Positions 36,339-45,367 are shown, numbered from the stretch's first letter. The stretch is 64,000 nucleotides of DNA from Aphanothece sacrum FPU1 (GCF_003864295.1 NZ_BDQK01000007.1:59665-123664), one strand, 5' to 3'. The notes: generated from the sequence alone by a model not told the origin. Numbers and translations are program-made.

Positions 36339-37958
36339 TTAGCATAGCAAGTCCAGTGGAACCGTCATGGCTTCTTCTAGATGTTTAATTAGAGTAGCTT
36401 GAGGTAAAGGTCCTTTCAAATGATGCCAGGGTAATATTTGCTCAGTTTTCCAGTTATCATGAACATAAAATTCTAAGGGAGGTAATTTTCCTTTTAATTC
36501 TTTAAATGCCCTTTTATAACTGCCTAAAGAATCTCCATAATGACGAGTTAATTCTAATAATTGACTCAAACGGCGATCGCCTCTAGAAATTAAAGCTTGT
36601 ATCACTGACCAATTATAACTTTCTGGACGAAATTCTATGTTTTTTTTGCCTAATTGTTTTTCTAAATATTGAAGCTGTTTTTTAGCTGTTTTATTCACTC
36701 CTAACCATTGAAAGGGAGTATGGGATTTAGGGACAAAAGTGCTACAACCAAAAGTTATTTTTAATCCTGGGGCTGCTTTTTTAACAGCATCTAACATGAG
36801 AATAGTTTCTTCAATATCGGTATCTTCTTCCCCTGGAATTCCTGCCATACCATATAATTTAATTCCTTTAAGTCCTCCTGCTTTAGCATTAATAGCAGCT
36901 TGAATAATTTCATCATTGGTTAGTTTTTTATTAATAATTTTCCTGACTTTTTCTGAACCACTTTCAACGGCAATAGTAATAGATTTTGTTCCTCTATTAG
37001 CAAGAGTTTTAGCTAATTTTTCACTCACAGTATTGGTGCGAACTGAGGCAATACTAACACGAATATGATCATATTTAGGTTGAGATAAATAGTCTAATAA
37101 GCTTTCAAATTCAGGATGTTGAGTAACAGATGCGCCTAATAATCCTATTCTATTTGTCACCGTTAGGCCTTTTTCAATAGCAGGAATTAAAGAACTTTCT
37201 AAACTGGCTGTGCGGAAAGGTAAAGTCAAATAACTCGCCAAACAGAAACGACACATTTCGGGACAACTTCTGACTACTTCTACCATATAGATACTTTCCC
37301 AAGCAGCTTTTTCAGTGACTACAGTTGAAGCAGATAAAATATTGCTACGATAAGTTTGTTTTTCAATAAAAGAAGGAATGGTATTATCAAGAGGAATAAT
37401 TGATTTAATTTCACCATCAACACTATGATAAGTCACTTCATATAAACTGGGAATATAGACACCAGCAACCGTAGCTAAATGGCGTAATTTTGCTCCTCTA
37501 TTAGCATTTCTAACTTCTTGATAAGCTCTAATAAAATCCTTAATTAGATTTTCACCATCTCCTAATAAAATGATATCAAAAAAAGCAGCAAATGGTTCAG
37601 AATTTGCTGTTAAAACGGGGCCACCGCCAAAAACCAAAGGATGATTATTATCTCGTTGATCACTTTGGAGAGGAATGTCTAATAATTCCAGAATATTCAG
37701 AATATTAACATAATCTAATTCCCAAGAAAAAGAAAAGCCTAATAGTTCAGGGTTTCTCGGTAAAGGTTCTTGAATATCCGTAAATAAGCGACTTACAGAA
37801 ATCTCTGGATAGCTGGCAAAACTTGCCCAAATAATTTGATAACCTAAACTGGTAATGCCTACACTATACTCATTAGGAAATGCAAAAATCACGGGAATAG
37901 CATCTGAGTTAGGAGATACAGGATTAAACAATAAACGTTCTTGGTTAAATATAGTCAT
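36339..37958 (-). CDS. B12-binding-like radical SAM protein
   Basis: A cobalamin-binding-like N-domain (PNEYSVGITSLGYQIIWASF ... PLVFGGGPVLTANSEPFA) is joined to a radical-SAM core with the cluster motif CPEMCRFC around residue 238. Motifs such as IAVESGSEKVRKIINK and YGMAGIPGEEDTDIEE follow. It is related to YgiQ- and TIGR03960-type proteins; the substrate is unknown. The ATG at 37958 (MTIFNQERL) is preferred to GTG 37973, giving 539 residues. It is divergent from the lipoprotein gene. Confidence 0.88.
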   Translation of the reverse strand: MTIFNQERLLFNPVSPNSDAIPVIFAFPNEYSVGITSLGYQIIWASFASYPEISVSRLFTDIQEPLPRNPELLGFSFSWELDYVNILNILELLDIPLQSDQRDNNHPLVFGGGPVLTANSEPFAAFFDIILLGDGENLIKDFIRAYQEVRNANRGAKLRHLATVAGVYIPSLYEVTYHSVDGEIKSIIPLDNTIPSFIEKQTYRSNILSASTVVTEKAAWESIYMVEVVRSCPEMCRFCLASYLTLPFRTASLESSLIPAIEKGLTVTNRIGLLGASVTQHPEFESLLDYLSQPKYDHIRVSIASVRTNTVSEKLAKTLANRGTKSITIAVESGSEKVRKIINKKLTNDEIIQAAINAKAGGLKGIKLYGMAGIPGEEDTDIEETILMLDAVKKAAPGLKITFGCSTFVPKSHTPFQWLGVNKTAKKQLQYLEKQLGKKNIEFRPESYNWSVIQALISRGDRRLSQLLELTRHYGDSLGSYKRAFKELKGKLPPLEFYVHDNWKTEQILPWHHLKGPLPQATLIKHLEEAMTVPLDLLC

Positions 37959-38067
37959 TAAAGCCGTTATCACTTATAGGTTATTTTATGATAACATTAA
38001 CCTGAGTTCAGAGTTAGGAGTTCATAGTCAACTCCTTTCAAGAGTCTTTAAAGTGGAAATATTTAAA

Positions 38068-38508
38068 ATGCTAATCAAAAGAAGAATAAAATTACCAAGT
38101 TTACCAGTAAAGCTAGGGTTAAGTTTCAGCTTACTTCTTATCGGATGTAACTCTAAAGTCATCGATTCAACAGAAAATACTTATCAACCAATAAATTTAG
38201 CTGAAGTCAAAGGAATATTAATAGGAAATGATCCTGAAGCATTGACATTAGACTTATTTGGGAAGAAAGAAACGATTGAAGGAAAGTTCTCCCAAGAAAC
38301 AAAGGTGTTGAAAGAAGGAGGTTTTGAGAAAACGGTGATTTTAACCCAATTGAACCTACCCGATGACTCCGTTAAGGGAATACGTTACCGACTTAAGTTT
38401 CAATTTGATCAATCTATTGGAAAATGGCGTTTAAAAGAAGTAGGTCGTCAACAGTCTTGTCAACGAAGTGACTCCTCAACTCATTGGACAATAGAACCCT
38501 GTCCTTAA
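38068..38508 (+). CDS. Putative lipoprotein of unknown function
   Basis: The 146-residue protein begins with a basic leader and hydrophobic helix ending in the lipobox LIGC (SLLLIGCNSK), so it should be lipidated and anchored at the periplasmic or outer-membrane face. The mature part is strand-rich (LAEVKGILIGNDPEALTLDL ... GKWRLKEVG) and has two late cysteines. A GTG at 38053 is an alternative start. A longer frame opening inside the radical-SAM gene is rejected. No family is recognised. Confidence 0.75.
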   Translation: MLIKRRIKLPSLPVKLGLSFSLLLIGCNSKVIDSTENTYQPINLAEVKGILIGNDPEALTLDLFGKKETIEGKFSQETKVLKEGGFEKTVILTQLNLPDDSVKGIRYRLKFQFDQSIGKWRLKEVGRQQSCQRSDSSTHWTIEPCP

Positions 38509-38531
38509 ATTCTAGAATTAAAGATTTAATT

Positions 38532-39887
38532 CTAGAATAACTGAAGTCTTCTTTGATAACGATAAACAATTCCTGCGATCGCCGATAATAATATCCATCC
38601 AGGAAGATTCAAACGTAAATCAAAAATACTGATATCAAAACAATTAAAAAACACAAACATACTAAAAGTCACCAAATAAGTAAACAACAATAAATGTTGT
38701 CGCTGTCGTCGTTGATAAAATAGATCATTAGACAGTAAATTAGATTTATGTAATGAATAACTATCTTTCGACCATAATATTAATAATTTTACACCGCCAA
38801 ACAGAATATATCCTACCACTCCCCCCAAAATTAACAACCCTGGAATACCAATTTCAGCCAATAACATTAAGAATAAATTGTGGGGGTGTCCCATCCAAAC
38901 ATTCATCTCAATTTGATAAACTGGGGTAAAATTACGCAAGCCCCATCCCAACCAAGGTCTTTGTAACATCATTTCCCATGCTACTTGCCATTGAGTCGTG
39001 CGTAAAGCCGTCACATAACGATCATCGTATAATTGATCCGTTAGTCTGGTCCAAAAGTAAGCAGGGACAATTTGACGTAAAGTGTCTTGTCCCCAGGGAA
39101 TCCAAGCGGCCCAAAAAATAGCCCCAATGGCGATCGCTACTCCCCCCAGAACCCAATACCAACGTAAGTACAAAGCAAAGGCCATTAACCCCAATAAACC
39201 TAAACCCCAAGCACTGCGAGAATTGGTTAAAATTAGTCCAATACCGTCCCCAACCACAGCTATAGTTAAAATTCCCAGGGGTAAAAGTAGTCTTTTTTTG
39301 CTATCCTGTCGCCAGACTTGATAAGTATCTATCCACAACCCCAAGGCCAAAACAAAAGTCATCAATAAATACATAGCTAAAGTGTTAGCATACATGAGTA
39401 GAGAGGACATACGACCATCAGGGTTGCCATAGGCAATTAATTGAATCCCAAGAGGTCTAAAAAAGAAAGGAGTTTCCCAGCCCCAAACTAACTGCATTAC
39501 CCCCAAAAACACTAGAGGAATAGAGGTTAAAATTAGCCACCAAGCTAACTGATGCAAGCGAGCAAAATTATTAAAGAAAATAGTAAAAGCAGCCAATAAA
39601 GCTATACTAGGCAGAAAATTAAATATTCCTTCTAAAGCAAAAATGGGTTTAAAAGCGAATAAGGTAGTAAAGATAAGCCAAAAAGTAAATAAGCCTAAGC
39701 CCCAATGTAAGGGATAAGCTGAAATTTGACGATAACGTTGCTTCCAGATTCCCAATAAAGAAAAGACTAAAGAGGTTGCCCCTAAATCCGCCGAAAAAGG
39801 TAAGATACAAACCCCAAATTTAACGCAGTTTTTAACCCACTGGGGCATACTTTCAGTAGTTTTTGAGGGAGATAAAACAGATTTCAC
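38532..39887 (-). CDS. O-antigen ligase / IctB-like membrane protein
   Basis: The polytopic membrane protein of about 451 residues has the Wzy_C-type signature WMGHPHNLFLMLLAEIGIPG in its C-terminal half, preceded by WLGWGLRNFTPVY. Members link O-antigen or exopolysaccharide units. In cyanobacteria the related IctB was once proposed for bicarbonate accumulation. Sequence alone does not separate these. The start is GTG 39887. It lies 21 bp after the upstream YaaW-family gene, so they are probably co-transcribed. Confidence 0.85.
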   Translation of the reverse strand: MKSVLSPSKTTESMPQWVKNCVKFGVCILPFSADLGATSLVFSLLGIWKQRYRQISAYPLHWGLGLFTFWLIFTTLFAFKPIFALEGIFNFLPSIALLAAFTIFFNNFARLHQLAWWLILTSIPLVFLGVMQLVWGWETPFFFRPLGIQLIAYGNPDGRMSSLLMYANTLAMYLLMTFVLALGLWIDTYQVWRQDSKKRLLLPLGILTIAVVGDGIGLILTNSRSAWGLGLLGLMAFALYLRWYWVLGGVAIAIGAIFWAAWIPWGQDTLRQIVPAYFWTRLTDQLYDDRYVTALRTTQWQVAWEMMLQRPWLGWGLRNFTPVYQIEMNVWMGHPHNLFLMLLAEIGIPGLLILGGVVGYILFGGVKLLILWSKDSYSLHKSNLLSNDLFYQRRQRQHLLLFTYLVTFSMFVFFNCFDISIFDLRLNLPGWILLSAIAGIVYRYQRRLQLF

Positions 39888-39908
39888 AATCGCTAATTAA
39901 TCAATAGT

Positions 39909-40754
39909 TTAAGCAGGTTCCCAACAGTCGGTGCGAGTCAGACGAATTTGAGCTAAAGCAAAAATGACCGGAATAATGCGACCATAGTTAGTAGCCACCG
40001 CTCGCCAGCCTAAATCAGCCAGAAACCAGCCCCATAAAACAGGTCCCAAAAAGGCAAAAACGCTTCTAACTGCCCCATAACGAGCCGCACTTGTAGCCAT
40101 ACCTCGTTTAGCCGTATTAACAGCCAATTCGCCAGCTAAAGCGGCACCACCTCGCACTAAGGCTTGTTGCGCTACCTGATAACGGGCAAAATGGAGGGCA
40201 AATTGTTGGGCAATTTGTTTGAGAAGCCAAGGTTTGACCAGAGAATTAACAGCGAAGGCACTGCTACCTTTTAAAAAAAGATTAATAGGATTATGTTGAA
40301 AGTTGACAGGTAAAGCGTCAGGTAAAGTGGATTTAGCGAAAGATTGTTGAATGTGAGTAGTCAGGCTTTCTTGTTCATTTATGGGAAGGCGTTTCCAAGC
40401 TTTACCGACCAAATGGAGAAAGATTTCAGCCTCGATATCAGTAGTGGCCATTTGATTAGAATAAGGAATTTTTATGTAATGACAGACACGAATCAATGTT
40501 TGACGATAGCTGACGTTTTTGGTCTTATTTTGTAGGACAGTGAATCCATCAGCTGCTAGGTAACGAAATCGATGTTCTAGGGTGTCTAACCATTGATTCC
40601 AATCTTGACTTTCTACTTCAATGGGGTCAGGGGTTTGTAAATAATCAAGGGGGTTGAATTTACGACAGAAGAGAATTTGGGTTAAATGACGAAGCTCGTC
40701 TTCTGTGGCTAGTTCTAATGCTGCTCGTAGTTCATCCAAAGTCTTAACCTCCAT
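39909..40754 (-). CDS. YaaW family protein
   Basis: The 281-residue protein matches the YaaW/UPF0174 family. An N-terminal region DELRAALELATEDELRHLTQ leads into helical segments and a hydrophobic C-terminal part with Gly/Ala-rich stretches (GGAALAGELAVNTAKRG, FAFLGPVLWGWFLADLGWRA). It is probably membrane-associated, with unknown function. The ATG at 40754 is taken; a TTG three bases upstream adds one residue. Confidence 0.8.
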   Translation of the reverse strand: MEVKTLDELRAALELATEDELRHLTQILFCRKFNPLDYLQTPDPIEVESQDWNQWLDTLEHRFRYLAADGFTVLQNKTKNVSYRQTLIRVCHYIKIPYSNQMATTDIEAEIFLHLVGKAWKRLPINEQESLTTHIQQSFAKSTLPDALPVNFQHNPINLFLKGSSAFAVNSLVKPWLLKQIAQQFALHFARYQVAQQALVRGGAALAGELAVNTAKRGMATSAARYGAVRSVFAFLGPVLWGWFLADLGWRAVATNYGRIIPVIFALAQIRLTRTDCWEPA

Positions 40755-40860
40755 CAAAGGGAGTTTGAATTTTGCTTATGTTACTTATTTTAATATTAGC
40801 TTTGCATTTAGTCTCTTTTACCTTATATCTCATTGACATACTCCCACGGCAAAAATTAAT

Positions 40861-40899
40861 CTCACCGCTAACAAGCTCGGTGTAGCGGGAGTCCTCTTT
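40861..40899. other. Hairpin with T-run upstream of the RRM gene
   Basis: CTCaCCGCTA (40861-40870) pairs imperfectly with TAGCGGGAG (40883-40891), followed by TCCTCTTTTT. It may be a rightward terminator or attenuator. No rightward gene precedes it closely, so its role is unclear. Confidence 0.35.
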
Positions 40900-40961
40900 T
40901 TGCATTTTTAAAGATAGACCCTAAGATTGATTGAAAGTTTCCCGAAAAAGTTATCTTGTGT

Positions 40962-41099
40962 TATAATGAAGACCGAGACAATTAAGTATCGGTAGAAGAG
41001 TTTGTTATTAGCAGCAACAGGTATTCCCCCGTTTAGCCTTGGCATGATCTCTCCGACCACTCGATCTCTACAACAAGTTCTAATCCCAGGAGACACTCC
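40962..41099 (+). promoter_or_regulatory. Promoter and long 5' leader of the RRM gene
   Basis: TATAAT (40962-40967) preceded by TG one base away forms an extended -10 element, with no good -35. It leaves a leader of about 125 bases before the ATG, containing AGGAGA (41088-41093). Long leaders are characteristic of cold-regulated cyanobacterial rbp genes. Confidence 0.55.
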
Positions 41100-41411
41100 A
41101 TGTCGATTTATGTAGGCAATCTTTCTTATGACGTATCTGAGGCTGACCTCAGTTCAGTTTTTGCTGAGTATGGTGCCGTTAAGCGTGTACATCTTCCCAC
41201 TGACCGCGATACAGGTAAGGTTCGTGGCTTTGCTTTCGTCGAAATGGATACCGCTACTCAAGAAGATGCTGCCATTTCCACCCTTGATGGTGCTGAATGG
41301 ATGGGACGCACCTTAAAAGTAAACAAAGCTAAAGAACGTGAAAGCAAAGGCGGCGGCGGCTTTGACCGCGGTGGACGCGGTGGCGGTGGTGGCCGTGGCG
41401 GTCGTTACTAA
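41100..41411 (+). CDS. rbpA: RRM RNA-binding protein with glycine-rich tail
   Basis: The single RNA-recognition motif has RNP2 IYVGNLSYDV (residues 3-12) and RNP1 RGFAFVEM (42-49). A Gly/Arg-rich tail follows (GGGGFDRGGRGGGGGRGGRY). Cyanobacterial Rbp proteins of this type accumulate in the cold and bind or localise mRNA. The length of 103 is typical. A long leader precedes it and a strong terminator follows, so it is monocistronic. Confidence 0.95.
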   Translation: MSIYVGNLSYDVSEADLSSVFAEYGAVKRVHLPTDRDTGKVRGFAFVEMDTATQEDAAISTLDGAEWMGRTLKVNKAKERESKGGGGFDRGGRGGGGGRGGRY

Positions 41412-41468
41412 AACCATTGAATTTTTTAGGGGCCAATTCCCCTATATGAACTAATCAAAGCATTTTCC

Positions 41469-41502
41469 CCCATTCTAACTATAGGTTAGGGTGGGTTTTT
41501 TC
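41469..41502 (+). terminator. rbpA terminator
   Basis: CCCATTCTAAC (41469-41479) pairs over 11 positions, including two U-G pairs, with GTTAGGGTGGG (41485-41495), followed by TTTTTT. Confidence 0.85.
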
Positions 41503-41513
41503 TTAGTAGGGGT

Positions 41514-41595
41514 CATTTCAGTTATCAGTTATCAGTAAAGAATGATGTGTTTATCCTTGATAACTGTTTACTGTTCAGGTGTTCACTGAAATGCT
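41514..41595. repeat. Inverted element flanked by CATTTCAGT / ACTGAAATG
   Basis: GGTCATTTCAGT, then the direct repeat TATCAGT-TATCAGT, is mirrored by GATAACTG and CACTGAAATGCTCCC at about 41585. It has the form of a short non-coding palindromic element. It lies between the rbpA terminator and the TetR operator. Confidence 0.45.
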
Positions 41596-41629
41596 CCCTA
41601 AATTTGCTTAGCTAACCGCGATAGAATGG

Positions 41630-41649
41630 ACTGTACAGTATGATATCAT
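41630..41649. promoter_or_regulatory. Paired palindromes, probable TetR operator
   Basis: Two perfect 10-bp palindromes abut: ACTGTACAGT (41630-41639) and ATGATATCAT (41640-41649). They end six bases before the TetR start codon, where a bound repressor would block its own expression. Confidence 0.55.
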
Positions 41650-41655
41650 CCAAGC

Positions 41656-42255
41656 ATGAAAGAACCCGTTTTATATTCCCTTCCTACTAGCGAGAAAGCC
41701 AGACAAATTTTAGGAGGAGCTTTACCAGAGTTCTTAAAAAATGGCTATGCTGCGACTACGATGGACAAAATAGCCTCGTCAGCCGGAGTTTCTAAACAAA
41801 CCCTTTATAGTCACTTTTCTGATAAAGAGCAACTATTTACTACTTTAGTCCAACGGATGGCTTGTGAGAAGTTCCGCTTAGTCTGGTCTCAACCTTTGGC
41901 CGGAGAACCCCAGATAGTGTTAACTCAATTAGCTGAACGTATTCTTAAACAAGTCAATGATACTGAACATTTGTGTTTTGTTAGACTAATTATTGCTGAA
42001 TCAGATAATCATCCTGAATTATCTCAATTATTTTTACGAAACTTTGCTCAACCTGCTAATAATATTTTGACCAACTATTTAAAAGAACATTCAGAACTTA
42101 ATATTAGTGATCCTGAAGTGATCGCTAGAATTTTTGTCGGGACACTTATTCATCATTTATTAACTCAAGAAATGCTACATGGACAAGAAATTATGCCCAT
42201 GTCAGCCGACAGATTAATTAGTAATTTAGTTAGTTTAATTGTGACAAATAAATAA
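41656..42255 (+). CDS. TetR family transcriptional regulator
   Basis: The 199-residue regulator has the N-terminal helix-turn-helix TTMDKIASSAGVSKQTLYSHF (residues about 35-55) followed by a ligand-binding helical domain that is AefR/TetR_C-like. Paired palindromes sit just upstream, suggesting autorepression. The neighbouring lipoxygenase is convergent and 340 bp away, beyond a large palindromic repeat, so a regulatory link is unproven. Confidence 0.92.
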   Translation: MKEPVLYSLPTSEKARQILGGALPEFLKNGYAATTMDKIASSAGVSKQTLYSHFSDKEQLFTTLVQRMACEKFRLVWSQPLAGEPQIVLTQLAERILKQVNDTEHLCFVRLIIAESDNHPELSQLFLRNFAQPANNILTNYLKEHSELNISDPEVIARIFVGTLIHHLLTQEMLHGQEIMPMSADRLISNLVSLIVTNK

Positions 42256-42329
42256 AATTTGATTCTACCGGAGTTGTTATGCTAAATTATCACAAATAAT
42301 ATACTTTAACTCTCAAGAGTTAAGCTATA

Positions 42330-42512
42330 TAAACAAGGGTTGCCTACGCAACCCATAATGGCAGTCCGCGCTCATCGTACTTTGTTTCTATAGGATTAGC
42401 CTTTTATTAATTAGGTTCTACGGGACAAGTTATGCTAAACTTTAGCATAACTTGTCCCGTAGAACCATTAATTATTAGTTTAGCATAGTTTGTCCGGTAG
42501 AACAGGGCTTTT
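42330..42512 (-). repeat. Composite repeat family C (copy 2) with 53-bp palindrome
   Basis: Arms of 26 bases at 42414-42439 and 42441-42466 are exact inverted copies around a single C. The arm begins GGTTCTACGGGACAAGTTAT. A third, diverged arm (TTTAGCATAGTTTGTCC) follows at about 42480. The left part, GGTTGCCTACGCAACC ... GTCCGCG ... CTATAGGATT, matches 17145-17222 inverted. Confidence 0.8.
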
Positions 42513-42537
42513 TATCAATTATTTAATACTAAAAACA

Positions 42538-42563
42538 AGTAAGCCCGCGAAGGCGGGCTTTGT
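42538..42563 (-). terminator. Lipoxygenase terminator, probably bidirectional
   Basis: AGCCCGC, loop GAAG and GCGGGCT at about 42541-42558. T-rich sequence follows in both directions (TTGTTTTC rightward, TACTTGTTTTTAG leftward). It lies about 35 bases beyond the lipoxygenase stop. Confidence 0.7.
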
Positions 42564-42595
42564 TTTCTTAGCTGCACCTTTAAAGGTGTCAGCAT

Positions 42596-44359
42596 CTAAA
42601 TAGCGATACTTTGGGGAATATGAGAAGGGAGCAAATAAACATAAGGAATTTGACCTGCTTCTTCTAGCTTTTTATTGCGTTCTTGAAGTTGTTTTTCGAT
42701 CTCTTTTAACCGTTGTTTAAAGTCTTTAAAAGCTTGTTTACTGGGGTCAGTTTTAAAAGGATTTCCCAGAGTTAGAAGACTTTTACTCGTATAGGGAGGA
42801 AGGATGGTTAAAATCTTAACTAAAACAATTTGCTTGATTGTTTGTTGTCGATCTGGCAACCATTGTAATACTTTTTCTTCAAGCTTGGTAACATCTTCAA
42901 GGATAGATTTAAAAGGTTGATAAAGAGCAAAAGGCATATTAGGAACCCAAGCCCCATAATCATATTGCCCAAAATTAACCGCAGCGTGTTGAGAAGTGGC
43001 GGTAAAAATCATGTTAGTAACAATGTCAATGAGATCATCTAAGTTATTAAGTTGACCGTCTAATTGTTCTTGTTTGTCAGGTGAAAGTAAGCCTTTAAGA
43101 CTGCCACCTTGAGGAGAAATTAGTTCATTTTTCCAAGCTTGTAATTGACTATCATTAACTAAACTATTAACATCTTGATAATGATTAGTCAAGACATTAG
43201 TAACATAAGTTTTTGTAGCTTCCCAAAGCAACGTTGCATCGTCACGATAATGATAATTAGGTAACTGTGAAACGTCACGAGATTCTAATTGATAAGGGAA
43301 GGCTTTTTTATAGAATTCCCAAGGTTCTCCTTGATATTCAATGTGTATTCCTTCCCCTCGATAACCTCTGTTTAAAAGTTCATTAGAGCTAGTATAGCCT
43401 AAGGCCCCGGTTGCATCAAAAAATCCTCCTCGTCCTAAAAAGACACTACGAGCCATAAAATTAATGGCTAAAGTATTAAAAAAGTGAGGTTTGAGAAGTT
43501 GATAAAGGATATGATCGGGGGATAAAGTTCTGTAACTGCTAACTGCAAAAATTTCAGCCACTAAATGAGTATCAAGTAAATGAGCGATAATTCCTTGATA
43601 AGCAATATCTGCAGTTGATACAGCTAATTTAGCGGCTGACCATTGAGGAGATTTCGGTGTAAAAATTGGTGCGCCAATCTCTTGAGTTACTTTAATCGCA
43701 ATGGGTAACAATTGGTCTTGATCATTGAGATATAATAAACAAAGAGGTGCGTTACTATAACGACCTAATTGATCTTCTAATTCTTCGGTAATAATGCCAT
43801 CAAACAATTTATAATCTAGGAGATATAATTGATGTTTTTCCCAAGCTGATTCTAAACTAAAATTATCTCCTAAATCTGCTTTAAGTAATTCATTAGTGAC
43901 AGGAAATTTCCCCTCAATGGATAGATCTTCTGGGTGACACTTTTTAATTAAAACAGGATTAAGTCCTCCTAGTCTTTGACGACCAAATTCTATATCTTGA
44001 TCCCATTTATCAGCCACAATAGGTTTAGGTAAACAGGCGGGAAACCGAAAAAAGCTCCATAAATCTTCTGGTTTTTCCCATTTATTAGTTTCGGCTAAAA
44101 TACTCAATAATCCTAAATCAGCTACTCCTTTAAGTTGAGGTTTATTTTTCCAGAAATATGAGATAATATGGAGAATTTGAGCAAACAGTAACCCTAAAAA
44201 CGTTTTGATGGCAGTGAAATCAAAGATAATGATTTTCCAAGGACTAAACCCTTCTCCTTTAGGAAGACCAATAACATAAGGAGGTGCGCCAGGATACCTT
44301 TCTTCTTCACTTATCCATTGATATTTATCTTTGGCTGAATTGTTAACATTACTTGACAT
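42596..44359 (-). CDS. Lipoxygenase
   Basis: The non-haem iron dioxygenase inserts oxygen into polyunsaturated fatty acids. The iron ligands are all present: H260 and H265 in HLLDTHLVAE, H458 and N462 in TSQHAAVNFGQ, and the C-terminal isoleucine carboxylate (SIAI, residue 587). No PLAT domain is present, so this is the short bacterial form. There is a clear AAGGAG before the ATG. It is convergent with the TetR gene and followed by a bidirectional terminator. Confidence 0.93.
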   Translation of the reverse strand: MSSNVNNSAKDKYQWISEEERYPGAPPYVIGLPKGEGFSPWKIIIFDFTAIKTFLGLLFAQILHIISYFWKNKPQLKGVADLGLLSILAETNKWEKPEDLWSFFRFPACLPKPIVADKWDQDIEFGRQRLGGLNPVLIKKCHPEDLSIEGKFPVTNELLKADLGDNFSLESAWEKHQLYLLDYKLFDGIITEELEDQLGRYSNAPLCLLYLNDQDQLLPIAIKVTQEIGAPIFTPKSPQWSAAKLAVSTADIAYQGIIAHLLDTHLVAEIFAVSSYRTLSPDHILYQLLKPHFFNTLAINFMARSVFLGRGGFFDATGALGYTSSNELLNRGYRGEGIHIEYQGEPWEFYKKAFPYQLESRDVSQLPNYHYRDDATLLWEATKTYVTNVLTNHYQDVNSLVNDSQLQAWKNELISPQGGSLKGLLSPDKQEQLDGQLNNLDDLIDIVTNMIFTATSQHAAVNFGQYDYGAWVPNMPFALYQPFKSILEDVTKLEEKVLQWLPDRQQTIKQIVLVKILTILPPYTSKSLLTLGNPFKTDPSKQAFKDFKQRLKEIEKQLQERNKKLEEAGQIPYVYLLPSHIPQSIAI

Positions 44360-44532
44360 ATTGATACTCCTTGAAGGTTTAGATGTTGACTACAAGTTTA
44401 CACTATGAGATTACGTATTTATAATTCATCTGAGTTCGGAGTTCGTCGTGGATGATTTTTTAAACGAGAGAATAAGAGTTGCTAGACTCCTACTTGTGGC
44501 GAGTTTTCCACAAATTACTTTATGTCGAACTC

Positions 44533-44617
44533 AGGTAATTCATAATTCATAATTCATAATTCATAATTCATAATTCATAATTTATAATTCATAATTCATA
44601 ATTTATAATTCATAATT
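44533..44617. repeat. Heptanucleotide tandem repeat (TTCATAA), interrupted
   Basis: About twelve units of TTCATAA, with some TTTATAA variants, start after AATTCATAATTCAT at 44533. This is the reverse complement of the TTATGAA array at 47677-47818. Upstream, CTGAGTTCG at about 44430 and CGAACTCAG at about 44526 form a distant inverted pair. No gene is seen in 44360-44690. Confidence 0.9.
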
Positions 44618-44629
44618 TAATAGAAAGAA

Positions 44630-44657
44630 ACTGACAGAAATTATTATCCCTGTCAGT
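44630..44657 (-). terminator. psaFJ terminator
   Basis: ACTGACAG (44630-44637) and CTGTCAGT (44650-44657) form an 8-bp stem with a 12-base loop, followed leftward by TTTCTTTCTATT. It lies 34 bases beyond the psaJ stop. Confidence 0.65.
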
Positions 44658-44690
44658 CCTTTTCTATTAGTTAAAAAATTGAGTTATCTT

Positions 44691-44819
44691 CTATCCTAAA
44701 GGATGGAATAAAAGATCGGGATAAAAACGATTGAATTCAATCAAGATCCCGGCGGTAAAAGTCAACAACGCCATGATTAAAACAGGCGCAGTAGAAAGAA
44801 ACTTTGTCAAACCTTCCAT
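44691..44819 (-). CDS. psaJ: Photosystem I subunit IX
   Basis: The 42-residue single-span protein reads [20 protein letters not shown], then [19 protein letters not shown], a standard PsaJ sequence. It sits at the periphery of photosystem I beside PsaF and binds pigments. GGGAGA lies before the ATG. It starts 53 bp after psaF, the classic cyanobacterial psaFJ operon. It is too short to appear in length-filtered gene lists. Confidence 0.96.
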   Translation of the reverse strand: MEGLTKFLSTAPVLIMALLTFTAGILIEFNRFYPDLLFHPLG

Positions 44820-44872
44820 GAATAGTTCTCCCAACGGTAATAATGGATCAAACAATGCAAACGGACAGCAAA

Positions 44873-45367
44873 TTAACGAGGGGAAACTGGAATTTCGCTA
44901 TCTTTAGCAATTAATTTTCCAGAAGTAAATTCGCCAACAGCAGCTAAAGGCCAAGCGAAACCCGTTAACATTTTACTAAGAGCTAAAGGAACATCAATGA
45001 CGATCTCTTTCATCTCAGCATCTTTGTCATCGCGGATAGCAATTAAATAAGCTCGGCCAACCCAACCGATCCAACCCGCAATATAGAGAAACAGAATACC
45101 AGGAATGGTAAAATCCCCAATGTGGCTCAAGTTACCGTCTACAATTAGGTGAGGATAGCCTTCAGGGCCACAAAGAGCTTCTGCATAGCGTTCAGCACGT
45201 TTTTTGCCTGAAGTGGCATCATCAGTGGTATTCAAGAAAGTTTTAGACTTTGCTTGAAACGCAGCAGACTCGCTACAGGGGGTTAAATTGGAATATTCTG
45301 CCGATGCAGAAGGAGCGAAATTAAACCACAGGGTTGCAATCAGGATTAACGCGAACAGTCGTTTCAT
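44873..45367 (-). CDS. psaF: Photosystem I subunit III (PsaF)
   Basis: The 164-residue precursor has a signal peptide ([20 protein letters not shown], cleavage near SASA-EYSNL). The lumenal part has the two conserved cysteines (LTPCSE and ALCGPEG). Membrane segments and the stromal C-terminus follow ([20 protein letters not shown] ... [11 protein letters not shown]). PsaF docks plastocyanin or cytochrome c6 in algae and stabilises PSI in cyanobacteria. It leads the psaFJ operon and is divergent from tsaD. Confidence 0.97.
   Translation of the reverse strand: MKRLFALILIATLWFNFAPSASAEYSNLTPCSESAAFQAKSKTFLNTTDDATSGKKRAERYAEALCGPEGYPHLIVDGNLSHIGDFTIPGILFLYIAGWIGWVGRAYLIAIRDDKDAEMKEIVIDVPLALSKMLTGFAWPLAAVGEFTSGKLIAKDSEIPVSPR

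Noticed and set aside
36339..38068. Lipoprotein frame extended upstream to 37855
   Set aside because: The extension lies antisense within the radical-SAM gene and places the signal peptide internally. ATG 38068 puts the lipobox at a normal position.
44533..44617. Tandem array as a CRISPR
   Set aside because: The unit is seven bases with no spacers, so it is a microsatellite.
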